This document shows positions 52,856-61,700 of a DNA stretch of 64,000 nucleotides, piece by piece. This DNA is from JAOAPY01 sp041492185 (GTDB lineage Bacteria; Acidobacteriota; Blastocatellia; Pyrinomonadales; Pyrinomonadaceae), in assembly GCA_041492185.1 (NCBI GenBank), contig JBGPWL010000013.1, positions 8,241 to 72,240 on the forward strand, written 5' to 3'. The translations under genes and the position numbers were made by a program. How positions within the stretch are numbered: the first letter of the stretch is position 1; each line of letters begins with the position of its first letter. A model generated the notes under the pieces. That model was not told where the DNA came from and ran no database searches. It saw nothing but the letters and a program-made list of their open reading frames with translations.

Positions 52856-54139
52856 ATGGAGCCATCCACGCAAAAGCTGGTTCACACGTTTGGTGCGCTG
52901 GCGGACCTGGGACAGGAAATAACCGACTCGAGCGACTTCAGCCGGATGGTGCTGACGTCGCTTCATCTGCTCTTGGGTGCGCTGGCCATTCGGCGCGGCG
53001 CGATCTCTGATTACGCGACCGAAGAGAGCGCGCTAAGGTTTGTCGCCACGCGCGGACTGGATGCTGAATTTCCGGAAACGCTTACGCTTGATGATCAGTC
53101 AAAGTCTTCTTTGCTGCGTCTGGAATTGTCGACGATAACGCGTGCGTCTCTCAAAGATCCCCCTCTAGAGGATCAGAGCCCGGAGCTTGATAAGTTGTTC
53201 AGCGTCTGCCAATCCTTGTTTGGCATTCAGCTAATCGCTCCGATGGTGGTTCGCGGCGATCTGGTTGGAGTTGTCCTGCTCGGCGACAAAGCAACCGGCG
53301 AGGAGTTTACGCCGGATGATTGCGAGATCATTTCTGCGATGGTCCGCCACATCGGCGTCGGCATTCACACGCATCGATTGTTGGAGCAAGTGGCGCACCG
53401 CGCTGAAGAGAATCGCCGCTTATACGAAGACCTGCGCGGTATTTACCGCGACACCGTGCGCGCGTTTGCCGCCGCGATCGATATCAAAGACAAGTACACT
53501 CAGGGCCATTCGGAGCGCGTCGGCAAATACAGCGAGGTCATCGCGCGCGAATTGGGCTGGGGCGAAGACGAGGTCGAAGGCATCGCCATCGCCGGTTATC
53601 TTCACGACGTGGGCAAGTTGGTCGTCGAGCGCGACATCATTAACGCGCCCTACGCGATCGATGCCAAAGAGTCGAGCGAGCTGAACCGTCATCCGATGGC
53701 GGGCTACGATATTCTTTCGCCCATCCATCATCCATACGCGGACATTCCGCTGATGGCCAAATATCACCACGAGCGTCCGGATGGTCGCGGCTATCCGGAT
53801 GGACTGACCGGCGATCAAATTCCGCTGGGGGCAAAGATCGTTTCGCTCGCCGACTCGTTCGACGCGATGACGACCGATCGACCTTACAAGCGGCGCCGCT
53901 CGCTCGAAGATGTGATCGTGGATTTTCGCCAAAATACCGGCAAGCAGTTTGACGTCAAGGTCGTCGTCGCTTTCTGCCGCGCGCTCTTGAAAGAGATCAA
54001 CGGCCAGACGAAAGAACGCCGCATCGTGAAGATGCTCGGCAAGAACTACATCGAACCGGAACAAATAATTCCCCTGCTTACCGAACTCATCAACGAGCTT
54101 GACCCGCAGAAGTCTTCCGCGGCAGCCGGCATGAGCTGA
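52856..54139 (+). CDS. GAF-HD-GYP c-di-GMP phosphodiesterase
   Basis: This 427-residue protein has a GAF domain (about 20-175, LLLGALAIRRGAISDYATEE, LVGVVLLGDKATGEEF) and an HD-GYP domain (about 190-385). The metal site is complete: HDVGKL at residue 250, HP in ELNRHPMAGYDIL, HH in AKYHHERPDGRGYPDGL and the D of LADSFDAMTTDRPYK. It should hydrolyse c-di-GMP. It is the last gene of the four-gene operon that also holds the cyclase, so synthesis and breakdown are encoded together. Confidence 0.93.
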   Translation: MEPSTQKLVHTFGALADLGQEITDSSDFSRMVLTSLHLLLGALAIRRGAISDYATEESALRFVATRGLDAEFPETLTLDDQSKSSLLRLELSTITRASLKDPPLEDQSPELDKLFSVCQSLFGIQLIAPMVVRGDLVGVVLLGDKATGEEFTPDDCEIISAMVRHIGVGIHTHRLLEQVAHRAEENRRLYEDLRGIYRDTVRAFAAAIDIKDKYTQGHSERVGKYSEVIARELGWGEDEVEGIAIAGYLHDVGKLVVERDIINAPYAIDAKESSELNRHPMAGYDILSPIHHPYADIPLMAKYHHERPDGRGYPDGLTGDQIPLGAKIVSLADSFDAMTTDRPYKRRRSLEDVIVDFRQNTGKQFDVKVVVAFCRALLKEINGQTKERRIVKMLGKNYIEPEQIIPLLTELINELDPQKSSAAAGMS

Positions 54140-54362
54140 GATTCCGCTGCCCTGCCGACCGGAAAGCCGCGGCGATTCACCAACCAGCCCAGGCAAAGTT
54201 GCCAGTAAATAAGACCGTTCCGCCTCTTGTCGAATCGAGCATTGACTAACGGACGATATTTCGCATATTGTCCGCATCATAAACTTCAGGCTGGACCTCA
54301 GAGCCTGCGAACTCTCGCATCCCCTGTACCAGCCTATCGCTCGTTACTAACCTCTTGGAATT

Positions 54363-55565
54363 ATGAAACATTGCGCCACCTGCAAGCTTGACATGCTGGA
54401 TGAATACACATTTTGTATTCATTGCGGTGGCGGACTAACTGAAATCACGATTTCGATGAAAGGCGATCCAACTTGCCCTTCATGTAGGGCGCCGATGAAG
54501 GCGGAATGGCGCTTCTGCAAGATATGCGCTTACGATGTTACTGACGATGAACGAACGTCATTTCCGCGAACCACTGTGATGGGCCCGACACGGCCCCAGA
54601 TTCAGAGAGTGAACATTCCGCTCTCTTACGAGAACCTTGCAGCGGCATACCCATCCTCAACAGGGCAGCACCATGAGGCGCAGCGTTCAAAGCGAATACG
54701 GTTCATTCTTGCTGGAGTTATTGCAGTACTGCTGTTAGGAATGGGCGGCGCGGCAGCTTACTACTTTTGGTTCAGCAATACAGCGATCGAGAAACAGCTT
54801 GATGCCGCTATAACCAGAGGCGACATCTTCAAGCCAGAAGGTACCAGCGCTTACGATCTTTACAACAAGCTCAAAGGAAACGGCGCCGAGTCCAACACAC
54901 TGGCTCGTTACAGAGAAAGGCTATTGCCAGTGTTAACAACGCAGCCACTGAGGATGCTTGTTGACTTCGCTGTACCCACGAATCGAGAACCTGCTCTATC
55001 CGAGTGGCAAGACGCTCTCAAGCCGATGAGTTGGGCCAGCGAGTTGAGGCCGGAAGATGGAGCACTTGCCGCCAGGGCCAAATACATTGAAGGTCGAATC
55101 GACTATTTGACTAATAAGAAGGATGTCGCGTTGGACCTTTGGCAGCGCGCAAGCGAGCTGGATAAGACCTGGGCGCTTGCTACAAATGCTGTTGGGGTTC
55201 TCTATAACGAACGCAAGCAGTATCAGACAGCCCGCCAGTTTGGCTTTGAAGCGATCCGCCGAGAGCCCAACTGGGCCGTGCCTTATAGTAATGTAGGCAC
55301 CTCCTATTTGCTTGAAAAGAACGACGACAAAGCGGAGTCGTACTACAAGCAAGCCATCGAGCGCGCGCCGACTTGGCCAAGACCACATGCATGGCTCGGC
55401 GACATTGCAATGCGACGGAAGAATTTTTATCAGGCTGTCAGCGAATACGAAGCGGCTCTTAATCTTGCCGTGCCCGGCACGACAACGCTTAACCTTACCG
55501 ATATCAAGAAGCGTCTGGAACTTGCTCGGAAGAAATCGAAAGAATCATTCGAAGATGTCGACTGA
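54363..55565 (+). CDS. Double zinc-ribbon, membrane-anchored TPR protein
   Basis: This 400-residue protein begins with two zinc ribbons (CATCKLDMLDEYTFCIHCGG and CPSCRAPMKAEWRFCKICAY, residues ~3-56). A linker follows, then one transmembrane helix (ILAGVIAVLLLGMGGAAAYY, about residues 117-136) and a periplasmic TPR domain (about 220-385, with units such as LWQRASELDKTWALATNAV and AESYYKQAIERAPTWPRPHA). The layout, cytoplasmic ribbon and external TPR, resembles the zinc-ribbon membrane protein at 2170-2571 but is longer. Function unknown. It ends at a TGA that overlaps the ATG of a broken zinc-ribbon frame. Confidence 0.8.
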   Translation: MKHCATCKLDMLDEYTFCIHCGGGLTEITISMKGDPTCPSCRAPMKAEWRFCKICAYDVTDDERTSFPRTTVMGPTRPQIQRVNIPLSYENLAAAYPSSTGQHHEAQRSKRIRFILAGVIAVLLLGMGGAAAYYFWFSNTAIEKQLDAAITRGDIFKPEGTSAYDLYNKLKGNGAESNTLARYRERLLPVLTTQPLRMLVDFAVPTNREPALSEWQDALKPMSWASELRPEDGALAARAKYIEGRIDYLTNKKDVALDLWQRASELDKTWALATNAVGVLYNERKQYQTARQFGFEAIRREPNWAVPYSNVGTSYLLEKNDDKAESYYKQAIERAPTWPRPHAWLGDIAMRRKNFYQAVSEYEAALNLAVPGTTTLNLTDIKKRLELARKKSKESFEDVD

Positions 55566-55663
55566 TGCAATGCCCGAACTGCAAATCCGCCGTAGATGAC
55601 GATGCGGCGTTTTGTCGTGCCAAGCTACTTCGGCTGGATGCGCAAGGACGAAGCCGCAGATAG
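55565..55663 (+). pseudogene. Remnant of a zinc-ribbon gene start
   Basis: Starting at the ATG at 55565 (overlapping the previous stop as ATGA-type coupling), the frame reads MQCPNCKSAVDDDAAFCRA and then loses sense, stopping after 32 codons. The first 18 residues are a normal CxxC...C zinc-ribbon start of the kind that begins adaptor proteins. The expected second knuckle (CxxC) is missing, so the gene appears truncated by a deletion or junction near 55620. Confidence 0.6.
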
Positions 55664-55830
55664 CAATCTCTTCATCGGGCGCGACCAGCAAGGTGTAAAC
55701 CCCGTTTGAAAATCCCAAAGCGGTAAACACATTTTGTTCTTCATCTCCGATTTTACAGGCTGGCTCCCGATAAGCTGGTTCGCAAATGCGGTTGCAAGTT
55801 GGCGTAAGTCCTTTAGTTTCATTCGACCAG
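55600..55830 (-). pseudogene. Frameshifted remnant of an unidentified gene
   Basis: On the minus strand one frame reads LKDLRQLATAFANQLIGSQP and another, one base offset, continues IGDEEQNVFTALGFSNGVYT, LLVAPDEEIAICGFVLAHPA. Each half looks like protein, while neither alone makes a full gene. A frameshift near 55755 would join them. Family unknown. The adjoining 55831-55990 has no recognisable feature. Confidence 0.45.
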
Positions 55831-55994
55831 TTACAAAAAATTATTGCTTTCCTTCGCGCGTCAGGTTTAATCTCACGCCGCTCTCGGTTTTCTCGCCGCC
55901 GCAATTTCCTTGGGTCCTGCGGGACAGACCTCCCCCGGGCTGCCAGGAGCTATCAATGTCCGGCAGCGGAAAAGGCTTGAGCTGAGCGAGGCCG

Positions 55995-56234
55995 TTAGAA
56001 CACCGACAGCAAGCTTTGCAGCAGGTTCAATGTGATTTCAGTCACTGAACTGCTCGCCACACCGGGTTCCGTCGTTGCTTTAGGGCAATCGATGGTGCCG
56101 GGTTCAGGCGCTGACGACGAAGCCGGCGGCGGCGCTGGTGGTACCGCCGGGCAGTCCATGATGCCCGCAAAGGTGTTAGCTGCAAGCATGAGCGTCAAGA
56201 CGACACCCATGCTGAGTGTTTTCAGTTTTTTCAT
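55995..56234 (-). CDS. Small secreted Cys/Pro-rich peptide
   Basis: This 79-residue peptide has a clear signal peptide (MKKLKTLSMGVVLTLMLAA followed by NTFA, cleavage near residue 23). The mature part is only ~56 residues: two DCP motifs (IMDCPAVPP and TIDCPKATTE) separated by a Pro/Ser/Ala-rich linker, and a hydrophobic amphipathic tail ending LNLLQSLLSVF. AGGAG stands 6 bases before the ATG on the minus strand. It is divergent from the TPR-Fis regulator at 56394. Function unknown; a secreted signal or surface peptide is a guess. Confidence 0.7.
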   Translation of the reverse strand: MKKLKTLSMGVVLTLMLAANTFAGIMDCPAVPPAPPPASSSAPEPGTIDCPKATTEPGVASSSVTEITLNLLQSLLSVF

Positions 56235-56393
56235 GGTTGTTCTCCTGAAAGGAAAAGTTTATTGGTTCAACGGAACTGCGAAGATAGATCCTGAGGGCTA
56301 ACATCCTAACACTCCAAATCTATTCGCACATATACACGCGCTCACGCGGAAGTGCAAAATCTGTTGCAAGCCAAAACGAAAGGACAGACTCAC

Positions 56394-57947
56394 ATGAACT
56401 CAACGAAAGAGCTACTTCATCAGCTATCCGACGCAGGCCTCTCACAGAGTGAACGAGCACAACTGCGCTGCCGACTCGCCAGGGAATTGGAAGAAGCAGG
56501 CAATTATGAAGCGGCGCGCGAGGCGATGGGTGAGTTTTGGCAGCGAGTCGGCGAGCGACCCGTAGTGGAAGGACTCGATCAGGAGACTGCCGCAGATGTG
56601 CTGCTGCGCGCGGGTTCGCTGACAGGATGGCTCGGCAGCGCCAAACAGATCGAAGGCGCACAGGAAATGGCCAAAGATCTCATAAGCGAAAGTATCAGGA
56701 TCTTTGAAACAAGTGGAAGAATCGACAAAGTAGCTGAGGCCCAAAGTGACCTCGCCATTTGCTACTGGCGGGCGGGCGCGTTTGATGATGCTCGTGTGAT
56801 GCTTGAGGAAGCGCTCATTCAAATCGATGAAGCCGATATCGAATTGAAGGCGGTTGTCCTGATCCGCAGAGCCTTGGTCGAGAGGGCGGCAACAAGGCTC
56901 AATGACGCTTTGCGTATTTATGATACCCACGCGCCGTTATTCGAGAAAACCGTCGACCATTTGATCAAGGGGAAGTTTCATGTTGGTCTCGCCAACGTAT
57001 TGAACGAACTAAGGGCGGTTGAGGACCGCGAGGACTATACGGATCGTGCGCTCATCGAATATACCGCCGCGAGCTTTCACTTCGAGCAAGTTGGACACGC
57101 ACGTTATCAAGGCTGTGTCGAGAACAATCTCGGATACCTTTTCTGCATTATCGGGAAGTTCGCTGAAGCGCACGAACATCTTGATCGCGCACAGGCGCTC
57201 TACACCAATCTCAAAGACGATCATGTAGCGCAAATCGACGATACGCGCGCTCGCGTAATGCTCGCGGAGGGACGATTTGTTGATGCTGAAAAGACCGCTC
57301 GGCGAGCGGTGCGCACACTCGAAAAAGGTGATGAAAAATCGCTCTTGGCCGAAGCCCTCACAACCCACGGAATCGCGCTCGTACGTTTGGAGCATTTCAA
57401 GCAGGCCCGAGTCGCACTCGAGCGCGCCGTCGACGTAGCGGAGCAGGCAAGCGATCTTGAGAGCGCCGGCCAGTCCGCGTTGACGCTGGTCGAGCAGTTG
57501 GGCCAGCAGCTCTCTGATGAAGATCTTGTTGCCTTAATGAAGCGCGCTTCGACCTTGCTTGAGAAGACGCAGGACATGAACACTCTCAGACGCTTGACGA
57601 GGGGAGCGTTCCGCGCGCTTTTCTTGACTCATGCGCTCCCCGCGCCGCCTGACTGGATTGGCTTCTCGCTAAAACAAGCGGTACGGAGCTACGAGGCTTA
57701 TCTGATCGCTCTGGCGCTGAAGGACGCGGGAGGCTCAGTCACGCGGGCCGCGCGTCTGCTTGGCATCACGCACCAGAATCTTATTTCCCTGCTCGGCGCC
57801 CGCCACAAGAGTCTGGCCCACGCGCGTAGGCCGGTCCGGCCGCGAAAACGAAGACTTACCTGTGACCAGGAGACAGACGCCGTCCCGGACGAAATCGAAT
57901 GCGAAAGCGTGCCAGACGATCACGATCCTGCACGTCGGGAACAATGA
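56394..57947 (+). CDS. TPR regulator with C-terminal Fis-type helix-turn-helix
   Basis: From the ATG at 56394 (AAAGGA upstream; the in-frame start at 56352 is less likely) this is 517 residues. Residues ~1-440 are helical repeats of TPR type (for example AQSDLAICYWRAGAFDDARV, NNLGYLFCIIGKFAEAHEHL). Residues ~450-495 form a Fis/HTH_8-like DNA-binding motif: YEAYLIALALKDAGGSVTRA and ARLLGITHQNLISLLGARHK. The tail is basic then acidic. The TPR part probably senses a protein or peptide partner. It may regulate the divergent secreted peptide or the downstream RHS locus. Confidence 0.8.
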   Translation: MNSTKELLHQLSDAGLSQSERAQLRCRLARELEEAGNYEAAREAMGEFWQRVGERPVVEGLDQETAADVLLRAGSLTGWLGSAKQIEGAQEMAKDLISESIRIFETSGRIDKVAEAQSDLAICYWRAGAFDDARVMLEEALIQIDEADIELKAVVLIRRALVERAATRLNDALRIYDTHAPLFEKTVDHLIKGKFHVGLANVLNELRAVEDREDYTDRALIEYTAASFHFEQVGHARYQGCVENNLGYLFCIIGKFAEAHEHLDRAQALYTNLKDDHVAQIDDTRARVMLAEGRFVDAEKTARRAVRTLEKGDEKSLLAEALTTHGIALVRLEHFKQARVALERAVDVAEQASDLESAGQSALTLVEQLGQQLSDEDLVALMKRASTLLEKTQDMNTLRRLTRGAFRALFLTHALPAPPDWIGFSLKQAVRSYEAYLIALALKDAGGSVTRAARLLGITHQNLISLLGARHKSLAHARRPVRPRKRRLTCDQETDAVPDEIECESVPDDHDPARREQ

Positions 57948-58187
57948 TCGTCGCGGGGACCGTGAAGGACATTTCGCTGAGCAGTTAACCGGACATTTTC
58001 AATGAGCGGCTACATAAAACACTTCCGCCTCTTGCAGCGCACAATGCTGTTGTGATAATGAAACGTCTAGTCTCCCCAGATTTTTTCATCACTTCGTTCA
58101 CGTGCGACCCACGGCGCAGTGAGCCCACGTCAACGAAATTCACTCAACTTCATTCGGTGTGCGACCGAATTTCACCCGGAGCACGTC

Positions 58188-58664
58188 ATGTCAAAAAAAC
58201 AAAACCGCATTTTCTGGCCGGTTCTACTGCTGATAATAGGCATTTCTGGTGCGCTCATTCTGGTTTCGGTTCGAGCCAGCAGAGTAGAGCTTGTGGCAAC
58301 TCCAGCGCGCGCGTCAGTGGCCAAACGCGTCTCATCAAGTGTGACTATGCCGCTGATGGTTCAACGCAACACACCAAACGGACGGGTTGAAGTTGAACCC
58401 ACTACGTTGCGGACTGAGGGCTTTGAACCAGCGAGGATCACGCGCCCACAGGGACGCTTTCTATTGGCAGTTGATAATCGCAGCCAAGTGCCGGATTTGG
58501 TTTTTGTCTTGGACCGCGTCGCCGGTATTCGTCAAGTGGAAAAACGGATGAGAGGACGCCAATTGAGGTGGCGTCAGCTACTCGATCTATCGCCGGGCGA
58601 CTACCTCCTAACTGAAGCCAATCATCCCGCATGGCGCTGCGTGATAAGAATCACTGCGCGCTAA
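58188..58664 (+). CDS. Membrane-anchored small beta domain, possibly cupredoxin-like
   Basis: From the ATG at 58188 (CGGAG 6 bases upstream) this is 158 residues. An N-terminal anchor (IFWPVLLLIIGISGALILVS) leads to a soluble domain: LRTEGFEPARITRPQGRFLL, AVDNRSQVPDLVFVLDRV and SPGDYLLTEANHPAWRCVIR. The last pattern resembles a cupredoxin (blue-copper) fold without the usual His-Cys-Met ligands. It stands 68 bp before the RHS gene and could be its partner. The fold assignment is a low-confidence inference. Confidence 0.6.
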   Translation: MSKKQNRIFWPVLLLIIGISGALILVSVRASRVELVATPARASVAKRVSSSVTMPLMVQRNTPNGRVEVEPTTLRTEGFEPARITRPQGRFLLAVDNRSQVPDLVFVLDRVAGIRQVEKRMRGRQLRWRQLLDLSPGDYLLTEANHPAWRCVIRITAR

Positions 58665-58732
58665 GACTCACATGAGTGAATTAGATAAGCGTTTAGTTTT
58701 AACGCAGTCATCTGCTTACCGAGGAGACGATC

Positions 58733-61700
58733 ATGCGAAACTCAAAACATTTACCGCTATCGTTCAGGTACTTCCTCTTGCTCAGCCTCTTTACGTTCAT
58801 AGCAGCTAACGGAACTGTAGCTCAGAGCGTAACCGACGGCACTACTCCGTTAGCGTTGACGCCCGGTGCGCCTGCGGGTTCTTACCCGTTAAGTGGCTTT
58901 GACAACGTCAACCTCTACAATGGCAATCTGAATTTCCGTTTGCCTCTCGCGAATGTCGGCGGGCGGGGCGATGTCCGTTTTCCAATCATCCTGCCTTTGG
59001 AGAGACACTGGCGTGTTGAGCATGCGCCTAATCCAGATCCAAACGATCCGCGCTATCCTTTTCCAATTGATTACCCAATGTATACCGAGTGGTTAGATAA
59101 GCCATATCTGGAGCCCGGGCGACTTTCAGGTCGCACCATGGGACACACGCTGGAGCCGTGCGAAAACTTCAATGAGATTTGGGATCCGGCTGCATACACG
59201 GAGACCCTGACTCGTCTCACGTTCACTACCGCCGATGGCACTGAATATGAGTTGATCGACGACACCACTGGTGGACGAGTAGCGGCAAACGCATCGTGCG
59301 ACTTTTTAAATAATTATCGATACCGGGGAACGGTGTTCAAGAGCACAGACGGCAGCGGAATCACATTCGTTGCTGACTCCCAGATAGTAGACGACGCCTG
59401 GGGTTCGACTTACATTCCAGGGGGATACCTGCTCTTTCCCGACGGTACTCGCTACCGAATTGATAACGGCATAGTGAGCTGGATTCGAGATCGCAACGGC
59501 AACAAGATGACCTTTGCGTACACTACTAATCCCAAGACCCTCACGATCAAGGACTCTCTTAACCGAATAGTAATCATTGAGTACAACGTCAATGATACTT
59601 CTCCCTACGGTTTATGCGATCGCATTACTCTCAAGGGGTTTGGCGGCGCTTCACGCGTGATGCGAATCTCAAAGACATCATTGAGCAACGCGCTCCGGTA
59701 CACCCAAACCGGAGACAGTACGACCGTTAAGTCGTCCTATGAACTCTTTCCCACGCTCAACGGTTCAAGCAGTTCTGGGTCAGTCAACATACCCGATGTC
59801 GTTTCTGCTGTCTGGTTGCCAAACGGTCAGAAGTATCAGTTTCTCTACAATGTCTACGGCGAGTTGGCCCGCGTAGAAATGCCAACCGGTGGCGCGTTCG
59901 AGTACGACTATGGTGCGGGCGTGGCTGCAGACGAATATGCTGGCGGAGTTCACTTCCGCGACCAAAATATGGAAGACCCTGAGATCTATCGTCGAATAGT
60001 GAGACGGCGCGTTTACAGTGATGGCACTTTATTGGAGGCGCAAGACACATACAGCCGCCCGGTTATTGACCAAACAGCAAGTCAAACCGATATTGCGCGC
60101 TCTCACGTGGACGAAGTCAGCTTGGCTCCAAACAGTACAGCATTATCCAAGAAAAGACACTTCTTCTACGGTTCAGCACTCGATTCTTTATTTCCGGCTA
60201 CAATTGATCTGCCCAGCTACTATCCGACCACTTGGAAGGAGGGGAAGGAATTCAAAACCGAGGCTTTGACGGTAGATGGTAATGATACCGTGCTACGTCG
60301 GGTTGAGCCTCTCTTTCAACAACGTGCGCATATCTCGTGGTGGTCATATCCCAGGCCCATCGAGTACGAACCGGCTAATGATCCGCGTCCTACTTCCGCG
60401 ACGACCACGCTCGAACCGAGCGGCGCTAATCTGGTTTCAAAGCATACGTTTGGTTATGACGACAGTGTTCCTTACAACAATCGCAACGACCTGAAGGAAT
60501 ATGACTTCGGCAGTGGCTCGCCCGGCGCTTTAGTGCGCGAGACGACCACCAGCTACGTCACCTCGACCACCTACACCGGCGCCAGCGTGCATTTGCGTAG
60601 CTTGCCGTTGCAGGTCTCCGTCTATGACGCAGGTGGAGTTGAACGCGCGCGCGCGAGTTACGAATACGACAACTACATCACGGATACAAATCACGCGGCA
60701 CTCTGGAACCGATCCAGCATCAGTGGCTTCGATTCTTCTTTCAATACGTCTTACACGACGCGCGGAAACGTGACCGCGTCGACGAATTATTTGCTGAACA
60801 GTAGCGGGCAAGTCACCGGTTCAATCTCCGGCTACGCGCAATACGACATTGCAGGAAACGCTGTGAAAGCAATTGACGGTCGCGGGTACGCAACAACTTT
60901 TGATTTCACCGATCGCTTTGGCGCGCCCGACGGAGAGGCACACACGAACTCCGCACCTTCTGAACTCAGTGCGCAATCGCAGTACAGTTATGCGCTGGCA
61001 ACTTCAGTCACCAACGCAATGAACCAGACGGCTTACTTGCAGTTTGATTACTATCTTGGCCGTCCGGTCGATGCCGAAGACGCGAATGGAACAACCTACA
61101 GTGGTTATTGCGCCGACGTGCTCGACCGACCGACCCAACTCATTCGCGCGGTCAATAACTCGTCGAACAAGACTCAAAGCACGTTCGCTTACAACGACAC
61201 GACGCGCACTGTTACTGTCACCAGCGACCAGAGTAGTTATGGAGACAATCTGCTCAAGGGTCAGACGATCTACGATGGCTTGGGCCGCACTGTCGAAACG
61301 CGAGCGTATGAGAACAGTACCCAATACATTGCTGCCCAGAGTGTTCCGTTTGCCGTACTGCAAGATCCCGATAGCGGCACCTGGGTGCGGGCGGCGCAAT
61401 CATCGAATCCGTTCCGACCATACTTGAGTGAGACGGCGGTCTGGACGACAAGTTTTTCTGATGCGCTGGGCCGCGCCACAAAAGTACGAACTCCCGACAA
61501 CGCGATTGCGAGAACTTCCTACAGCGGCAACACGGTCACGGTCACGGATCAGGCGGGCAAAGCGAGAAAGAGTGTCACCGATGGCTTGGGCCGGCTCTCA
61601 CAAATCTACGAGGATCCAAATGGTGTGAACTATTTAACGAGCTACGCTTACGACACGCTCGACAATCTCACCACAGTAACGCAAGGCACCCAGCCGTCAA

